Positions 8,549-17,606 are shown, counted from the stretch's first letter. The stretch: DNA of 64,000 bases from JBQDBK01 sp052090825 (GCA_052090825.1 JBQDBK010000004.1:1-64000), one strand, 5' to 3'. Notes: a model not told the origin generated them from the sequence alone. Made by a program: numbers and translations.

Positions 8549-8968
8549 TTAAATTGACCTCCCATATAACTTAAGCAATTTAACTAGAGCTTCTTTATCT
8601 TCTGAACTCCAGACTTCCATAAGCTCAATTATTTTTTTTTCATTTTCTGGATAAACAATATCCATTAACTTTATTCCTTCTTTTGTTATAGATAATATAA
8701 AACGTCTTCTATCGTTTTTATCTACTTGCTTTTTTATAAGCTTTCTTTTTTCTAAATTTCTTATTATTAAAGGAATAGTTCCACTTGTACTTAAAATTTT
8801 TTCTTGAACTTCTCCAATACTTAAATCACCCTTATGGTATAGGGCTTCTAAAACAGCAAATTGTCCTGTTGTTAAACCATGTTTTAAAAAAATTTTATTA
8901 CATGCCTTATCTATGTGATTAAGTGTTCTATTAAGTCCAATAAAAATTTTTAATTCATCTTTTGCCAT
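8549..8968 (-). CDS. MarR family transcriptional regulator
   Basis: The 139-residue protein has the MarR winged helix: a dimer helix at the N-terminus, LTTGQFAVLEALYHKGDLSIGEVQEKI, the recognition helix STSGTIPLIIRNLEKRKLI, and the wing with KNDRRRFILSITKEG (DxR motif). Such proteins dimerise and repress nearby genes, releasing DNA on binding phenolics or on cysteine oxidation. It is the first gene of a two-gene operon with pirin. A perfect inverted repeat in its upstream region is a likely autoregulatory operator. Confidence 0.9.
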   Translation of the reverse strand: MAKDELKIFIGLNRTLNHIDKACNKIFLKHGLTTGQFAVLEALYHKGDLSIGEVQEKILSTSGTIPLIIRNLEKRKLIKKQVDKNDRRRFILSITKEGIKLMDIVYPENEKKIIELMEVWSSEDKEALVKLLKLYGRSI

Positions 8969-8980
8969 ATAATTTCTCCT

Positions 8981-9022
8981 ATTATCTCTACATAGATATA
9001 ATTACCCCTAGTTAGAGATAAT
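8981..9022. promoter_or_regulatory. Perfect inverted repeat, probable MarR operator
   Basis: ATTATCTCTA (8981-8990) is perfectly inverted as TAGAGATAAT (9013-9022), with arm centres 32 bp apart, about three helical turns. The repeat lies 12-53 bp upstream of the MarR start, where its promoter should be. Binding by the MarR protein is inferred. Confidence 0.55.
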
Positions 9023-9043
9023 AAACATTTTATTTATTTTTAA

Positions 9044-9083
9044 AATAAAAAATCCTATCTTATATAAGATAGGATTTTTTATT
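9044..9083 (-). terminator. Terminator of groES-groEL
   Basis: A perfect 40-bp palindrome centred on the TTATATAA core lies 17 bp after the groEL stop. The minus-strand side ends in a T run. Confidence 0.85.
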
Positions 9084-9099
9084 AGATTTATAAGATTTA

Positions 9100-10722
9100 T
9101 TACATCATACCCATGCCTGGATTCATTGGAGGCATAGCTGGTTCTTCTTTAGGGATTACTGCTACTGCAGCTTCTGTAGTAAGAATCATTGAAGCAACTG
9201 AAGATGCGTTTTGAAGTGCTGATCTTGTAACCTTAGTTGGGTCTACTATACCAGATTCAATCATATCTTCATATTCTCCTTTAAGGGCATTAAATCCAAT
9301 TCCTTTTTCAAGTTCTTTTACTTTTTCTACTATTACTGAACCTTCTAGTCCTGCATTTATTGCAATTTGTCTAACTGGTTCTTCTAAAGCTTTAAGGATT
9401 ATCTTAATACCTGTTTTTTCGTCTCCTTCGCTTTCTTCTGCCAAGGCTTCTACAGCTTTTATACAATCTATTAAAACTGTTCCACCACCAGGAACAATAC
9501 CTTCTTCTACAGCTGCTCTTGTAGCTGAAAGGGCATCTTCAATTCTTAATTTTCTTTCTTTTAATTCTACTTCAGTTGCAGCTCCTACTTGAATTACAGC
9601 AACTCCACCTGTTAATTTTGCAAGTCTTTCTTGTAATTTTTCTTTATCGAATTCTGAGTCACTTGCTTCAAGTTGATTTTTTATTTGACCTATTCTTGAT
9701 TCAAGAGTTTCTTCTTCTCCTGCTCCATCAACTATAACAGTTAAATCTTTTTCAACTCTAACTTTAGATGCTGTACCTAATACATCTACAGTAGCTTCTT
9801 TTAAATCTCCACCTAAGTCTGATGCTACAACTTGAGCTCCAGTTAATACAGCTATATCTTCTAACATTTCTTTTCTTCTATCTCCATAGCCTGGAGCTTT
9901 AACTCCTACTACATTGATAGTTCCTCTTAATTTATTTAAAACAAGTGTTGCAAGTGCTTCACCTTCAATGTCTTCTGCAATTACTAAAAGTGGTCTTGAT
10001 TCTTGTAAGATTTGTTCTAATAATGGTAAAAGTTCTTGGATATTATTAATTTTTTTATCTGTTATTAAAATATATGGATTTTCAAGTTCTGCAACCATTT
10101 TTTCATTATCAGTTACCATATATGGAGATAAATAACCTCTGTCAAATTGCATACCTTCAACTACATCAAGGCTAGTTCCCATTGATTTAGATTCTTCTAC
10201 TGTTATTACACCATCTTTTCCAACTTTTTCCATAGCTTCAGAAATTAGCTTACCAATTTCTTCATCAGCTGCAGATACTGCTGCTACTTGAGCTATAGAT
10301 TCTTTTGTCTCAACTGGAACAGAAAAGTTCTTAATTTCTTCTACTGCTTTATTTACAGCTTTTCTAATACCTTTTTGTAAAATCATAGGGTTGGCTCCAG
10401 CTGCTAAATTTTTCATTCCTTCTAAAATAATTGCTTGTGCTAAAAGTGTAGCTGTTGTAGTTCCATCTCCTGCTACATCATTTGTTTTAGTTGCAACTTC
10501 TTTAAGAAGTTGAGCTCCCATATTTTCAAACTTATCTTCGCATTCAATTTCTCTTGCTATTGTTACACCATCATTTGTGATTAAAGGTGTTCCAAATTCT
10601 TTATCTAAAATTACATTTCTACCCTTTGGTCCTAAAGTTACTTTTACTGTATTGGCAAGAGCATTTATACCATCTATAAGTCCTGCTCTTGCATCTTCTG
10701 AAAATTTAATTTCCTTTGCCAT
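9100..10722 (-). CDS. groEL: Chaperonin GroEL
   Basis: The 540-residue protein is a full-length Hsp60. It shows VTLGPKGRNVILDKEFG near the start, the nucleotide loop GDGTTTATLLAQAI, and VPGGGTVLIDCI in the second equatorial half. The C-terminal tail is Met/Gly-rich, ending GMGMM. Fourteen subunits with GroES form the ATP-driven folding chamber. It lies 14 bp downstream of groES and shares its CIRCE-controlled promoter, with an AGGAG ribosome site before the ATG. No odd features. Confidence 0.98.
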   Translation of the reverse strand: MAKEIKFSEDARAGLIDGINALANTVKVTLGPKGRNVILDKEFGTPLITNDGVTIAREIECEDKFENMGAQLLKEVATKTNDVAGDGTTTATLLAQAIILEGMKNLAAGANPMILQKGIRKAVNKAVEEIKNFSVPVETKESIAQVAAVSAADEEIGKLISEAMEKVGKDGVITVEESKSMGTSLDVVEGMQFDRGYLSPYMVTDNEKMVAELENPYILITDKKINNIQELLPLLEQILQESRPLLVIAEDIEGEALATLVLNKLRGTINVVGVKAPGYGDRRKEMLEDIAVLTGAQVVASDLGGDLKEATVDVLGTASKVRVEKDLTVIVDGAGEEETLESRIGQIKNQLEASDSEFDKEKLQERLAKLTGGVAVIQVGAATEVELKERKLRIEDALSATRAAVEEGIVPGGGTVLIDCIKAVEALAEESEGDEKTGIKIILKALEEPVRQIAINAGLEGSVIVEKVKELEKGIGFNALKGEYEDMIESGIVDPTKVTRSALQNASSVASMILTTEAAVAVIPKEEPAMPPMNPGMGMM

Positions 10723-10736
10723 CTTATCTCCTCCAA

Positions 10737-11021
10737 TTATTTTTCTATAACTGCTAATATATCTGTATATTTAAGAATTGTAAATTTTTCTTCTTCAAGC
10801 TCAACTTCTGAACCTGCATATTTAGAAAATATTACCTTGTCGCCTACTTCTAATTCGTCTTTAGTTTCTTCATCTTCAAGGATTTTTTTTCCAATTGCAA
10901 TGACTTCTGCTATATTAGACTCTTCTTTCGCTGAAGATGGAAGCACTATTCCTGAGCTTGTAGTTTCTTCTTTTTCTACTTTTTTTATTACTACCTTATC
11001 ATCTAATGGTTTTAAGTTCAT
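10737..11021 (-). CDS. groES: Co-chaperonin GroES
   Basis: The 94-residue protein is a standard Cpn10: LKPLDDKVVIKKVEKEE, a mobile loop with TTSSGIVLPSSAKE, and the GDKVIFSKYAGSEVE beta-barrel segment. It caps the GroEL ring. It is first in the groES-groEL operon, preceded by AGGAGGC and a CIRCE element. Confidence 0.97.
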   Translation of the reverse strand: MNLKPLDDKVVIKKVEKEETTSSGIVLPSSAKEESNIAEVIAIGKKILEDEETKDELEVGDKVIFSKYAGSEVELEEEKFTILKYTDILAVIEK

Positions 11022-11057
11022 TTTAAGCCTCCTAAATTTAATTATCTTTCCATTTAA

Positions 11058-11084
11058 TTAGCACTCATTTGTTTTAAGTGCTAA
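11058..11084 (-). promoter_or_regulatory. CIRCE operator (HrcA-binding)
   Basis: TTAGCACTC-N9-AAGTGCTAA matches the CIRCE consensus TTAGCACTC-N9-GAGTGCTAA with one mismatch. The symmetry extends outward with TTAA on both sides. It covers the expected transcription start of groES-groEL, so HrcA repression is expected. The hrcA gene itself is not in the window. Confidence 0.93.
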
Positions 11085-11088
11085 TTAA

Positions 11089-11117
11089 ATAATAATACAA
11101 GTTTCTTATTTTTGCAA
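11089..11117 (-). promoter_or_regulatory. groES-groEL promoter
   Basis: TTGCAA (11112-11117) and TATTAT (11089-11094) on the minus strand are 17 bp apart and place the start point inside the CIRCE element. Confidence 0.65.
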
Positions 11118-11310
11118 GTTTAATTTGACATTTATTTACCTTTAGTAAATCAGCTAAAATACACTTATTCCCAGAAAAAATTATAACTTTTCAGCTTGCA
11201 TCTAATATCTCTTATAGTTTTGTTAATATAATTTTAAATTATTTCAAATGCTATTAAAAAATAGTAACCTTTTAATGTTTTAATTAACTAATATAGACAT
11301 ATATAAAAAT
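11118..11310. other. AT-rich intergenic spacer, nothing recognised
   Basis: Together with the CIRCE/promoter segment this fills the 309-bp gap between groES and the DUF554 gene. I found no ORF with a ribosome site, hairpin or repeat of note beyond the flanking sites listed separately. Confidence 0.6.
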
Positions 11311-11332
11311 AAACCTTAGTTTCCTAAGGTTT
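11311..11332 (-). terminator. Terminator of the OGG-DUF554 operon
   Basis: AAACCTTAG/CTAAGGTTT stem with a 4-nt loop overlaps the DUF554 stop codon. An A/T-rich tail follows on the minus strand. Confidence 0.75.
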
Positions 11333-12029
11333 AAAATATATTTATAATCAAATCATAAATAATAGGAATTAAAATTGCTGGAATCATATTTTCATTCTTC
11401 AATCTCTTTATTCCCATCATATTTATTCCAATTGCCATTATCAGTATTCCACCAACACCTGATATATTTGCAAGCATTACTGGAGTAAAAATAAATTCAA
11501 GATTAGTAGCAAATAAGAATAAAATACCTTCATAAACTAATACTATAAAAGCAGAGAATAAAACTCCTATTCCAAAAGAAGCTGCTAAAATTAAAGAAGT
11601 TATCCCATCTAGAATAGACTTTGTAAATAGTATAGAATAATCCCCTGAAACTTTACCAGTCAAAACACCAAGTATTGACATACTTCCTGCAGAAAATATT
11701 AAAGAAGCAGTTATAAATCCTTCTATAAGTCTTGATGTGGAATCTTGATTATTTTTAAAGAATTTTGTTTTTAATCTTTCTCCAAGCTTATATAATTTCT
11801 TCTCTAAATTAATAGCATTACCTATTATAACTCCTATCACACAAGACATTAATATAAGAACAACATTTTCTCCTTCTAAAGAGGTTGATATCCCCAAAAA
11901 GACTACAAATATACCAAGTATATCTGTTATTTGTTTTTGTAAATTAGGACTAAGAATCTTATCTCCTGCTAAATTTCCTAACAATGCTCCTAAAGCAATT
12001 AAAATTGCATTTGTTAAAACAGCTATCAT
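11331..12029 (-). CDS. DUF554 family membrane protein (YdfK-like)
   Basis: The 232-residue protein is nearly all hydrophobic, with about six or seven membrane segments. It carries DUF554 landmarks: an N-terminal GALLGNLAGDKI, VIGVIIGNAINLEKKL, FITASLIFSAGSMSILGVL, and a glycine-rich GVGGILIMAIGINMM near the end. DUF554 proteins are widespread small integral membrane proteins of unknown function, possibly transporters. It starts 4 bp after the OGG-type glycosylase gene, so the two are co-transcribed. No functional link is evident. Confidence 0.85.
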   Translation of the reverse strand: MIAVLTNAILIALGALLGNLAGDKILSPNLQKQITDILGIFVVFLGISTSLEGENVVLILMSCVIGVIIGNAINLEKKLYKLGERLKTKFFKNNQDSTSRLIEGFITASLIFSAGSMSILGVLTGKVSGDYSILFTKSILDGITSLILAASFGIGVLFSAFIVLVYEGILFLFATNLEFIFTPVMLANISGVGGILIMAIGINMMGIKRLKNENMIPAILIPIIYDLIINIF

Positions 12030-12033
12030 TTAT

Positions 12034-12909
12034 TCACTTCCCCAATTTATTTTCTCTTCCATAAAAAAATAGATATTGTTGTGCTATTCCTGCGTTTTTA
12101 CCAAAAATCCTTCTTCCTTCGTCTGCTATTTTATTCTTGCTAGTTTCTTCTTTTATATATAATTCTTCCATTACTCTCTTTATCCAAACATCTACTGGGA
12201 AAGACTCTGACCTTTTAAAAGCAAACAATAAGACACAATCTGCTACTTTAGGCCCTACTCCTGGAAGTTTCATTAATTCTTTTCTAGATTCTTCTATTGG
12301 ACTAGTAAATATAGAATCTATATCTATTTCTCCATTATATATCATTTGGGCTGCCTGAACTATTCTTTTATCTCTAAAACCAACTCTAGCGTATTCTCTT
12401 AGATCTTGGGACTTGGCCTTAGATAATTCTTCAGAATTTGGAAAAGAATGGTAGCTTCTTCCGTTATAAGCCCCTATTTCTTTTCCATACATTTGAGATA
12501 TTTTTTCTACCGAATTTTTTATTCTCTGAATTTGATTGTTTGCACTTATTATAAAAGTTATTATAGTTTCAAAAACTTCTTGATTTAAAATTCTAATCCC
12601 ATAACCATATTCCATGGCTTCTTTTAAAACTTCATCTATGCTTAATTCTTCTCTTAAAAGATTATAATCCCTAGCCAGGTCAAAATAATTGAACCATATG
12701 TTTTCAAAATCTTCAAGAGAACTATTTTTTATAATAATTTCATCCTTAGTATTTGAAATATTTATTATTCTATTATGAGCTACATTTGTTATTGAACCAT
12801 CTTTTTCTTCAAACCATCTAAAAGCTTGTCCACATTTAAATATTTGATTTGTATCAAAATTTTTAATTTTTTCAATTTTTAAAATTCCATTTTCATAAAG
12901 AGTTTTCAT
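12034..12909 (-). CDS. 8-oxoguanine DNA glycosylase/AP lyase, OGG1-like
   Basis: This 291-residue protein has an OGG1-type N-terminal domain with IFKCGQAFRWFEE. The HhH-GPD fold contains LPGVGPKVADCVLLFAFKR and FPVDVWIKRVM. The lysine in GPKVADC is the Schiff-base residue position and the aspartate in PVDVW is the catalytic acid. Bacterial OGG1 homologues of clostridia excise 8-oxoguanine opposite cytosine and nick the abasic site. A role in oxidative damage repair fits an anaerobe. It is followed closely by DUF554 and lies downstream of rex, separated by a terminator. Confidence 0.85.
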   Translation of the reverse strand: MKTLYENGILKIEKIKNFDTNQIFKCGQAFRWFEEKDGSITNVAHNRIINISNTKDEIIIKNSSLEDFENIWFNYFDLARDYNLLREELSIDEVLKEAMEYGYGIRILNQEVFETIITFIISANNQIQRIKNSVEKISQMYGKEIGAYNGRSYHSFPNSEELSKAKSQDLREYARVGFRDKRIVQAAQMIYNGEIDIDSIFTSPIEESRKELMKLPGVGPKVADCVLLFAFKRSESFPVDVWIKRVMEELYIKEETSKNKIADEGRRIFGKNAGIAQQYLFFYGRENKLGK

Positions 12910-12920
12910 TTTTCACCCAT

Positions 12921-12953
12921 AAATTAAGAGGTACAAAGTGTACCTCTTAATTT
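12921..12953 (-). terminator. Terminator of rex
   Basis: A perfect 15-bp stem (AAATTAAGAGGTACA and its complement, loop AAG) overlaps the last codons of rex and ends in a T run on the minus strand. Confidence 0.8.
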
Positions 12954-13594
12954 TCCTCATGCTTTTCTTTTAAATAATAAGACAGTTTAAGTAATGAATC
13001 GTTAAGTCTTACATTTTCTATAACTATGTCATCGTCATCTAGTCTAATATCAACAGGAGCAAAATTCCATATTCCTTTAATATTATAAGTGACCAATTTT
13101 TTAATTAAATCCACTGCATATTCCTTGGGAAGTGTAATAACTGCAACATCTATTTTATTTTCTTTTATATATTCTTCTAAATCATCCATATGATGTATTT
13201 GTATATCTCCTACGGACTGATTTATTAACTTCTCATCATTATCAAATAAAGCCTGAATCTCTAGTCCACTTTCCTTGAAACCATTATATCTAGTTATAGC
13301 GCTTCCCAGTCTACCTGCTCCTATAACTACAGCTTTATACTTGTATCCCATACCTAGAATTTTAGCTATTTCATCTCTTAATTCAAGACTATTATAACCA
13401 TAACCTTGTTGCCCAAAGCCTCCAAAATTATTTAAGTCTTGTCTTATTTGAGAAGCTGTAAACCCTGTAAGAGAACTAAGTTCAGAGGAAGATATCCTTT
13501 TTACTCCTTCTTCTATAATATCCGTTAGAAATCTATGATATATAGGAAGTCTTCTTATGACAGTATCTGAAACTTTACTATCCTTTTTTGCCAC
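12947..13594 (-). CDS. rex: Redox-sensing transcriptional repressor Rex
   Basis: The protein has a winged helix at the N-terminus (VIRRLPIYHRFL, SSSELSSLTGFTASQIRQDL, NNFGGFGQQGYGYN). A Rossmann domain with VIGAGRLGSAI follows, then NFAPVDIRL near the end. Rex senses the NADH/NAD+ ratio and represses fermentation and NADH-oxidising genes when NADH is low. I place the start at the GTG at 13594 because AGGAGG sits 6 bp upstream of it; an upstream in-frame TTG at 13615 would put that ribosome site inside the gene. This gives 215 residues, the usual Rex length. Monocistronic, with its own terminator. Confidence 0.95.
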   Translation of the reverse strand: MAKKDSKVSDTVIRRLPIYHRFLTDIIEEGVKRISSSELSSLTGFTASQIRQDLNNFGGFGQQGYGYNSLELRDEIAKILGMGYKYKAVVIGAGRLGSAITRYNGFKESGLEIQALFDNDEKLINQSVGDIQIHHMDDLEEYIKENKIDVAVITLPKEYAVDLIKKLVTYNIKGIWNFAPVDIRLDDDDIVIENVRLNDSLLKLSYYLKEKHEEN

Positions 13595-13700
13595 TCTATA
13601 CCTCCTGTAAAACAATTAGTTGCTTAACATTTTTCTATATTATTATATCAGCCTTTCTATATTTTGTAAAATTTGTTACAATGAGATTCTGAGGTGAACT

Positions 13701-15587
13701 ATGTTATTAAACATAAAAAATTTAAAAAAGTCTTATGTTACTAAAACAATTTTAGATGATATTAACCTTATTGTTGAAGATAATGATAAAATTGGACTTA
13801 TCGGGAAAAATGGTTCTGGTAAAACAACTTTATTTAAAATAATTAACTCTGAAATATCCAAAGATCAAGGAGAGATTTTTTTAAAAAAAGATGCTAGCAT
13901 AGGATATTTAAAACAAGAATTTAATATTGAAGGAAATGACACTATCTATAAAGAGTGCGAATATATATTTTCTAATCTTATAAAAATGGAAAAAGATTTA
14001 AGAGACTTAGAGGTTAAAATATCTGACCCAAATAATATAAATCTCCAAGCTGATATGAATAAATATGGGAAATTACAAGAAAAGTTCACTGAGCTTGATG
14101 GCTATTCTTATCCTTCAAAAATTAGAGGAACTCTTATAGGGCTTGGCTTCAAAGAAGAAGATTTCGACAAAAAAGTTGACCAACTTTCAGGTGGTCAAAA
14201 ATCAAGACTTTCTCTAGTAAAAATGCTCCTTAGTAATCCAGATTTGCTCTTATTAGATGAACCAACTAACCACTTAGACATATCTGCTATATCTTGGCTA
14301 GAAAAATATTTAAGAGATTTTAAGGGTGCTCTGATAATAATTTCTCATGATAGATACTTTCTTGATAGGGTTGTGAACAAAATTTCTCTATTAGAAAATC
14401 AAACTTTAACTCATTTTAAAGGAAATTATACAGTCTACTTAAAAGAAAGAAAAAAGCAAATTGAAGTTCTTAAAAAACAATACTTAGACCAAGAAAAAGA
14501 AATAAAAAGACAAGAAGAAATAATTAAAAGATACCTCAATATGGGTAGAGATAGATTTATTAGAGCTGGTAAATCTAGGCAAAAACTTTTAGATAAAATG
14601 AAGAAAATAGATCCTCCTTCTGAAGATAAAAAAACATCTATTAGCTTTACTCCTAAGTTTGAATCAGGAAAAGATGTTTTAGAGGTTGAAAACCTAGAAA
14701 AGTCTTACAATAAAAGAAAAATCTTTGACAATATATCTTTTCATATTTATAAGAAAGATAAGATAGGTATTATAGGACCTAATGGTATTGGCAAATCTAC
14801 CTTATTTAAGATAATAAATGGAAAAATAAAAGCAGATGCTGGTAGTATTAAATTTGGTTCTAAGGTTGTAATAGCTTATTTTGACCAAGAAATGGAATCT
14901 TTAGGCCTAAATAAAACTATAATCGATGAAGTTTGGGATGAGTATCCACTTTTAAATCATTTTGAAATCAGGTCTTACCTTGCTAAGTTTAACTTTATTG
15001 GAGACGATATATTCAAATTAATTGATGATTTATCTGGCGGAGAAAAAGCAAGAGTTTCTTTATTAAAAATCATGTTAAAAGGTGCTAACTTATTATTACT
15101 TGATGAACCAACTAACCACTTGGACATAGATTCCAAGTCAGTTTTGGAAGATGCTCTTAATCTTTATGATGGTACTGTTATTTCAATAACTCATGATAGA
15201 TATTTTTTAAATTCCACTTGTAACAAAATATTTGATATGTCATCTTCTGGTATAGATGAATACTTAGGAGACTATGACTATTATCTTGAAAAAACAAAAA
15301 TTGAAGAAGATGATGATGAAGAAATCTTAAGCAAAACAGAAATTGCCAATATAAAAAAACAAGATAGAGAAGAAAGAAAAAAATTAAAAGAAGCAAAAAA
15401 AGCTAAAGAAGAATTAGAAAATAAAATCTATTTTATAGAAGAAAGTATATCTAATATTGATAAAGAACTTTCTAATAAAGAAGTTTATGACAATATAGAT
15501 TATGTAAATGAAATATCAAATAAAAGAGATCAGCTTCTAAAAGAAGTAGAAGATTTATATGAACAGTGGATTGAATTAGACAATTAA
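13701..15587 (+). CDS. ABC-F family ATPase (Uup/YfmR-like)
   Basis: The 628-residue protein has two ABC ATPase modules and no membrane segments. The Walker A motifs are GKNGSGKTT (about 36) and GPNGIGKST (about 357), the signatures are LSGGQKSR and LSGGEKAR, and LLLDEPTNHLDI appears in both. A charged linker (about 235-320) lies between the modules. A C-terminal coiled coil (about 545-628, rich in E and K) fits the Uup/YfmR C-terminal domain. ABC-F proteins act at the ribosome E site, relieving stalls or protecting against antibiotics. The start ATG follows GAGGTGA. It is transcribed divergently from rex. Confidence 0.9.
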   Translation: MLLNIKNLKKSYVTKTILDDINLIVEDNDKIGLIGKNGSGKTTLFKIINSEISKDQGEIFLKKDASIGYLKQEFNIEGNDTIYKECEYIFSNLIKMEKDLRDLEVKISDPNNINLQADMNKYGKLQEKFTELDGYSYPSKIRGTLIGLGFKEEDFDKKVDQLSGGQKSRLSLVKMLLSNPDLLLLDEPTNHLDISAISWLEKYLRDFKGALIIISHDRYFLDRVVNKISLLENQTLTHFKGNYTVYLKERKKQIEVLKKQYLDQEKEIKRQEEIIKRYLNMGRDRFIRAGKSRQKLLDKMKKIDPPSEDKKTSISFTPKFESGKDVLEVENLEKSYNKRKIFDNISFHIYKKDKIGIIGPNGIGKSTLFKIINGKIKADAGSIKFGSKVVIAYFDQEMESLGLNKTIIDEVWDEYPLLNHFEIRSYLAKFNFIGDDIFKLIDDLSGGEKARVSLLKIMLKGANLLLLDEPTNHLDIDSKSVLEDALNLYDGTVISITHDRYFLNSTCNKIFDMSSSGIDEYLGDYDYYLEKTKIEEDDDEEILSKTEIANIKKQDREERKKLKEAKKAKEELENKIYFIEESISNIDKELSNKEVYDNIDYVNEISNKRDQLLKEVEDLYEQWIELDN

Positions 15588-15626
15588 TTTTATGATTTTG
15601 TTGGTAACTTTATAATTCCCTTAAAC

Positions 15627-15825
15627 TTATGCACAGGTTCAAAAGTCTAATTTTACACATTGTTTACACATTATTAAATAAAAAAACCATAGAATAGCTA
15701 TTTCAAGCCATTCTATAGTTTTTTTATTTATCCCCATTTTAGAATCTCTACAAGTTGCTAATAAACTTTATCCCCAAAGTTATTAACATTATCCACAGAA
15801 TTAAGAACATACTTTTTGTGGAAGA
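15627..15825. other. DnaA-box cluster in an AT-rich intergenic region
   Basis: The 402-bp gap holds one perfect DnaA box, TTATCCACA (15789-15797), plus TTATGCACA (15627-15635) and TTTTACACA (15651-15659), which fit the degenerate TTWTNCACA consensus. One-mismatch versions are GTTTACACA (15662-15670) and two copies of TTATCCCCA (15728-15736 and 15768-15776). A reverse-strand partial match lies at 15817-15825. All the forward boxes share one orientation. The 100 bp that follow are almost pure A/T. No dnaA, dnaN or rpmH is nearby. It may be a DnaA-titrating or regulatory cluster (inference). Confidence 0.5.
15681..15726 (+). terminator. Terminator after the ABC-F gene
   Basis: A long imperfect stem (ATAGAAT/ATTCTAT core with a GC/GC extension) flanked by A and T runs lies about 95 bp after the ABC-F stop. 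Confidence 0.75.
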
Positions 15826-15945
15826 AATTTAATTAAACTTAATTATTGTACCTTTAGCATACAATAATTCTAATCTATAAATAAAATATATTATTATTGA
15901 AGAAAACTTTAAAAGCAAACAAAATTTTTAACTTTTTTATTAAAA

Positions 15946-15978
15946 AAATTGTAGCTTATAAAATATAAGCTACAATTT
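15946..15978 (-). terminator. Terminator of the stalk-domain lipoprotein gene
   Basis: AAATTGTAGCTTATA and its exact complement form a 15-bp stem with an AAA loop, followed by a T run on the minus strand. Confidence 0.85.
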
Positions 15979-15989
15979 CTAAATTTTTA

Positions 15990-17606
15990 TTATTTTGTTT
16001 TTATATCTGTTTTTTCATCTGCTCCGCCTATAATAGCAGTAGATTTTGCTGCTTCTTTATCTTCTTTTTCAGAATAAGGAATTGCATCTCCGTTTTTTCC
16101 TTCTTCAATTTGTTTTTCAAATTCTTTTTCTATTTCTTCTAATTTCTTTTCTAATTCTGCATCTGTCATATTATAAACATCAATAAGGTAAAACATTGGG
16201 ACTTCATTATCAAATTTAACTTTATATCCAAAGTTTTCAGATACAAATCTTAATGGGACCATAGTTCTATCTCCTATAATTTGAGGAGCAACGTCCATTT
16301 TTATCTCTTTCCCATCTATTTTAGCTATATTATTGTCTATTACTAAAACAATTTCTTTATCATTCATTTTTGCAGTTACTGTTCTACTTGCTTGATCCCA
16401 TTTAACTTCTGCTCCCAATTTTTCTAGCATAGCTCTAAATGGTACTAAAGTCCTGTCATTTCTTATAACTGCTTGTTGATCTTCAAAAAATATTTCTTCT
16501 CCATTTAATCTAATTTGAATATAAGGCTCATCCATGCCAGGCATAAATATAGACATTAATTCTTGAGAAGTCATCTCTTTTGCCTTAGGTATATTTACAG
16601 CAATATTTTCATTTTTCTTAGTTATACCTTCTGAAGTAATATTCATTTTTACATCTGCACCATTTTCTTTAGAATTTATTACTAAATTAACTGCTGCATC
16701 TTCTTTTACTGTGTCTTTTCCAAATTCTACTTTGTATTTTAAGTTAGAACCCTTTAAAGCATCTTTAACTTCTTTAGCTGAATTTTTTAATTCAGCTTCA
16801 TTAAAGTCAGCTACTGAAATTTCTTCATTAAGTTGAGCTTCTGTGTATTCCATTCCCATCTTGTTTAAAATTGGAAGTAAAGCAGTTTTTGTTACATCCC
16901 AGTTTTTAACCATTGATGTTATTGCATTTACTGTATCATCTGTAAGTTCTTCAGATGTAGCTTCATAAGTAAAAGTATTTCCATCAACTTTAATATCTGT
17001 ATTAGCCTTATGATCTTTTAAAGCTGTTTCAAATACTTTTAATATATCAGCTTCAAATTCAGCACTATTTAAGTATTTCATGCTCTTTTGATTTAAAGCT
17101 GGATTATTTGCTATAGTGCTTGGATCATTCTTAATACGAATGTAATCTTCTTTTATATTTTTCAAATCTGCTGGAGCTTCATCTCCCATAAGTTGAAGAA
17201 ATACACTTTTATTTATTATGATATCTTCCCCATCAATGAAGATTTTAAAGTCTAATTTCTCTGGAATAGTCATCCCCATATTTCCAGCTTCTTCTTTCTC
17301 CATCATTTTTTTGAATTCAGCTAAATCGTAAACTAAATCCATTTCAATTTTTTCACCAGCTTGTTTTACTTTTGCAGTTAATGGTAAATTGAAGTCAACT
17401 GTTTTTATTACTTCTTTACCAGTAGTTTCTTCCACATTCATTTCTTTAGCAGAAATTTTAACATTCCCTTTAGCTTCAGATTCTACACCTTTCCATTTTG
17501 CAACTTCTGAAGTCTTTGATATGTAGGCCTTCATATTAGGACTACAAGCAGACAAAGTAAGTAGCATTGTTAAAACCATCACTAAACTTAGTAATTTTTT
17601 CTTCAT
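15990..17606 (-). CDS. Lipoprotein with copper-amine-oxidase-like stalk domain
   Basis: The 538-residue protein has a signal peptide and lipobox LLTLSAC (Cys 21), so it should be lipid-anchored outside the membrane. Residues about 35-370 are an uncharacterised region. Residues about 375-475 form a Cu-amine-oxidase N-terminal type stalk domain: IRLNGEEIFFEDQQ, RTLVPFRAMLEKLGAEVKWD, RTMVPLRFVSENFGYKVKFD. The tail is very charged (KKLEEIEKEFEKQ). Such stalk domains are common in Firmicute surface proteins and may bind wall or stabilise partners. AGGAGGTAAC precedes the ATG. Monocistronic, with a terminator. No enzymatic function can be assigned. Confidence 0.8.
   Translation of the reverse strand: MKKKLLSLVMVLTMLLTLSACSPNMKAYISKTSEVAKWKGVESEAKGNVKISAKEMNVEETTGKEVIKTVDFNLPLTAKVKQAGEKIEMDLVYDLAEFKKMMEKEEAGNMGMTIPEKLDFKIFIDGEDIIINKSVFLQLMGDEAPADLKNIKEDYIRIKNDPSTIANNPALNQKSMKYLNSAEFEADILKVFETALKDHKANTDIKVDGNTFTYEATSEELTDDTVNAITSMVKNWDVTKTALLPILNKMGMEYTEAQLNEEISVADFNEAELKNSAKEVKDALKGSNLKYKVEFGKDTVKEDAAVNLVINSKENGADVKMNITSEGITKKNENIAVNIPKAKEMTSQELMSIFMPGMDEPYIQIRLNGEEIFFEDQQAVIRNDRTLVPFRAMLEKLGAEVKWDQASRTVTAKMNDKEIVLVIDNNIAKIDGKEIKMDVAPQIIGDRTMVPLRFVSENFGYKVKFDNEVPMFYLIDVYNMTDAELEKKLEEIEKEFEKQIEEGKNGDAIPYSEKEDKEAAKSTAIIGGADEKTDIKTK

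Noticed and set aside
13596..13640. Rex autoregulatory site
   Set aside because: TGTTAAGCAACTAATTGTT resembles only one half of the Rex consensus; the second half does not match.
15588..15989. Chromosome origin (oriC)
   Set aside because: DnaA boxes are present, but dnaA, dnaN, rpmH and a gene-direction switch are absent.
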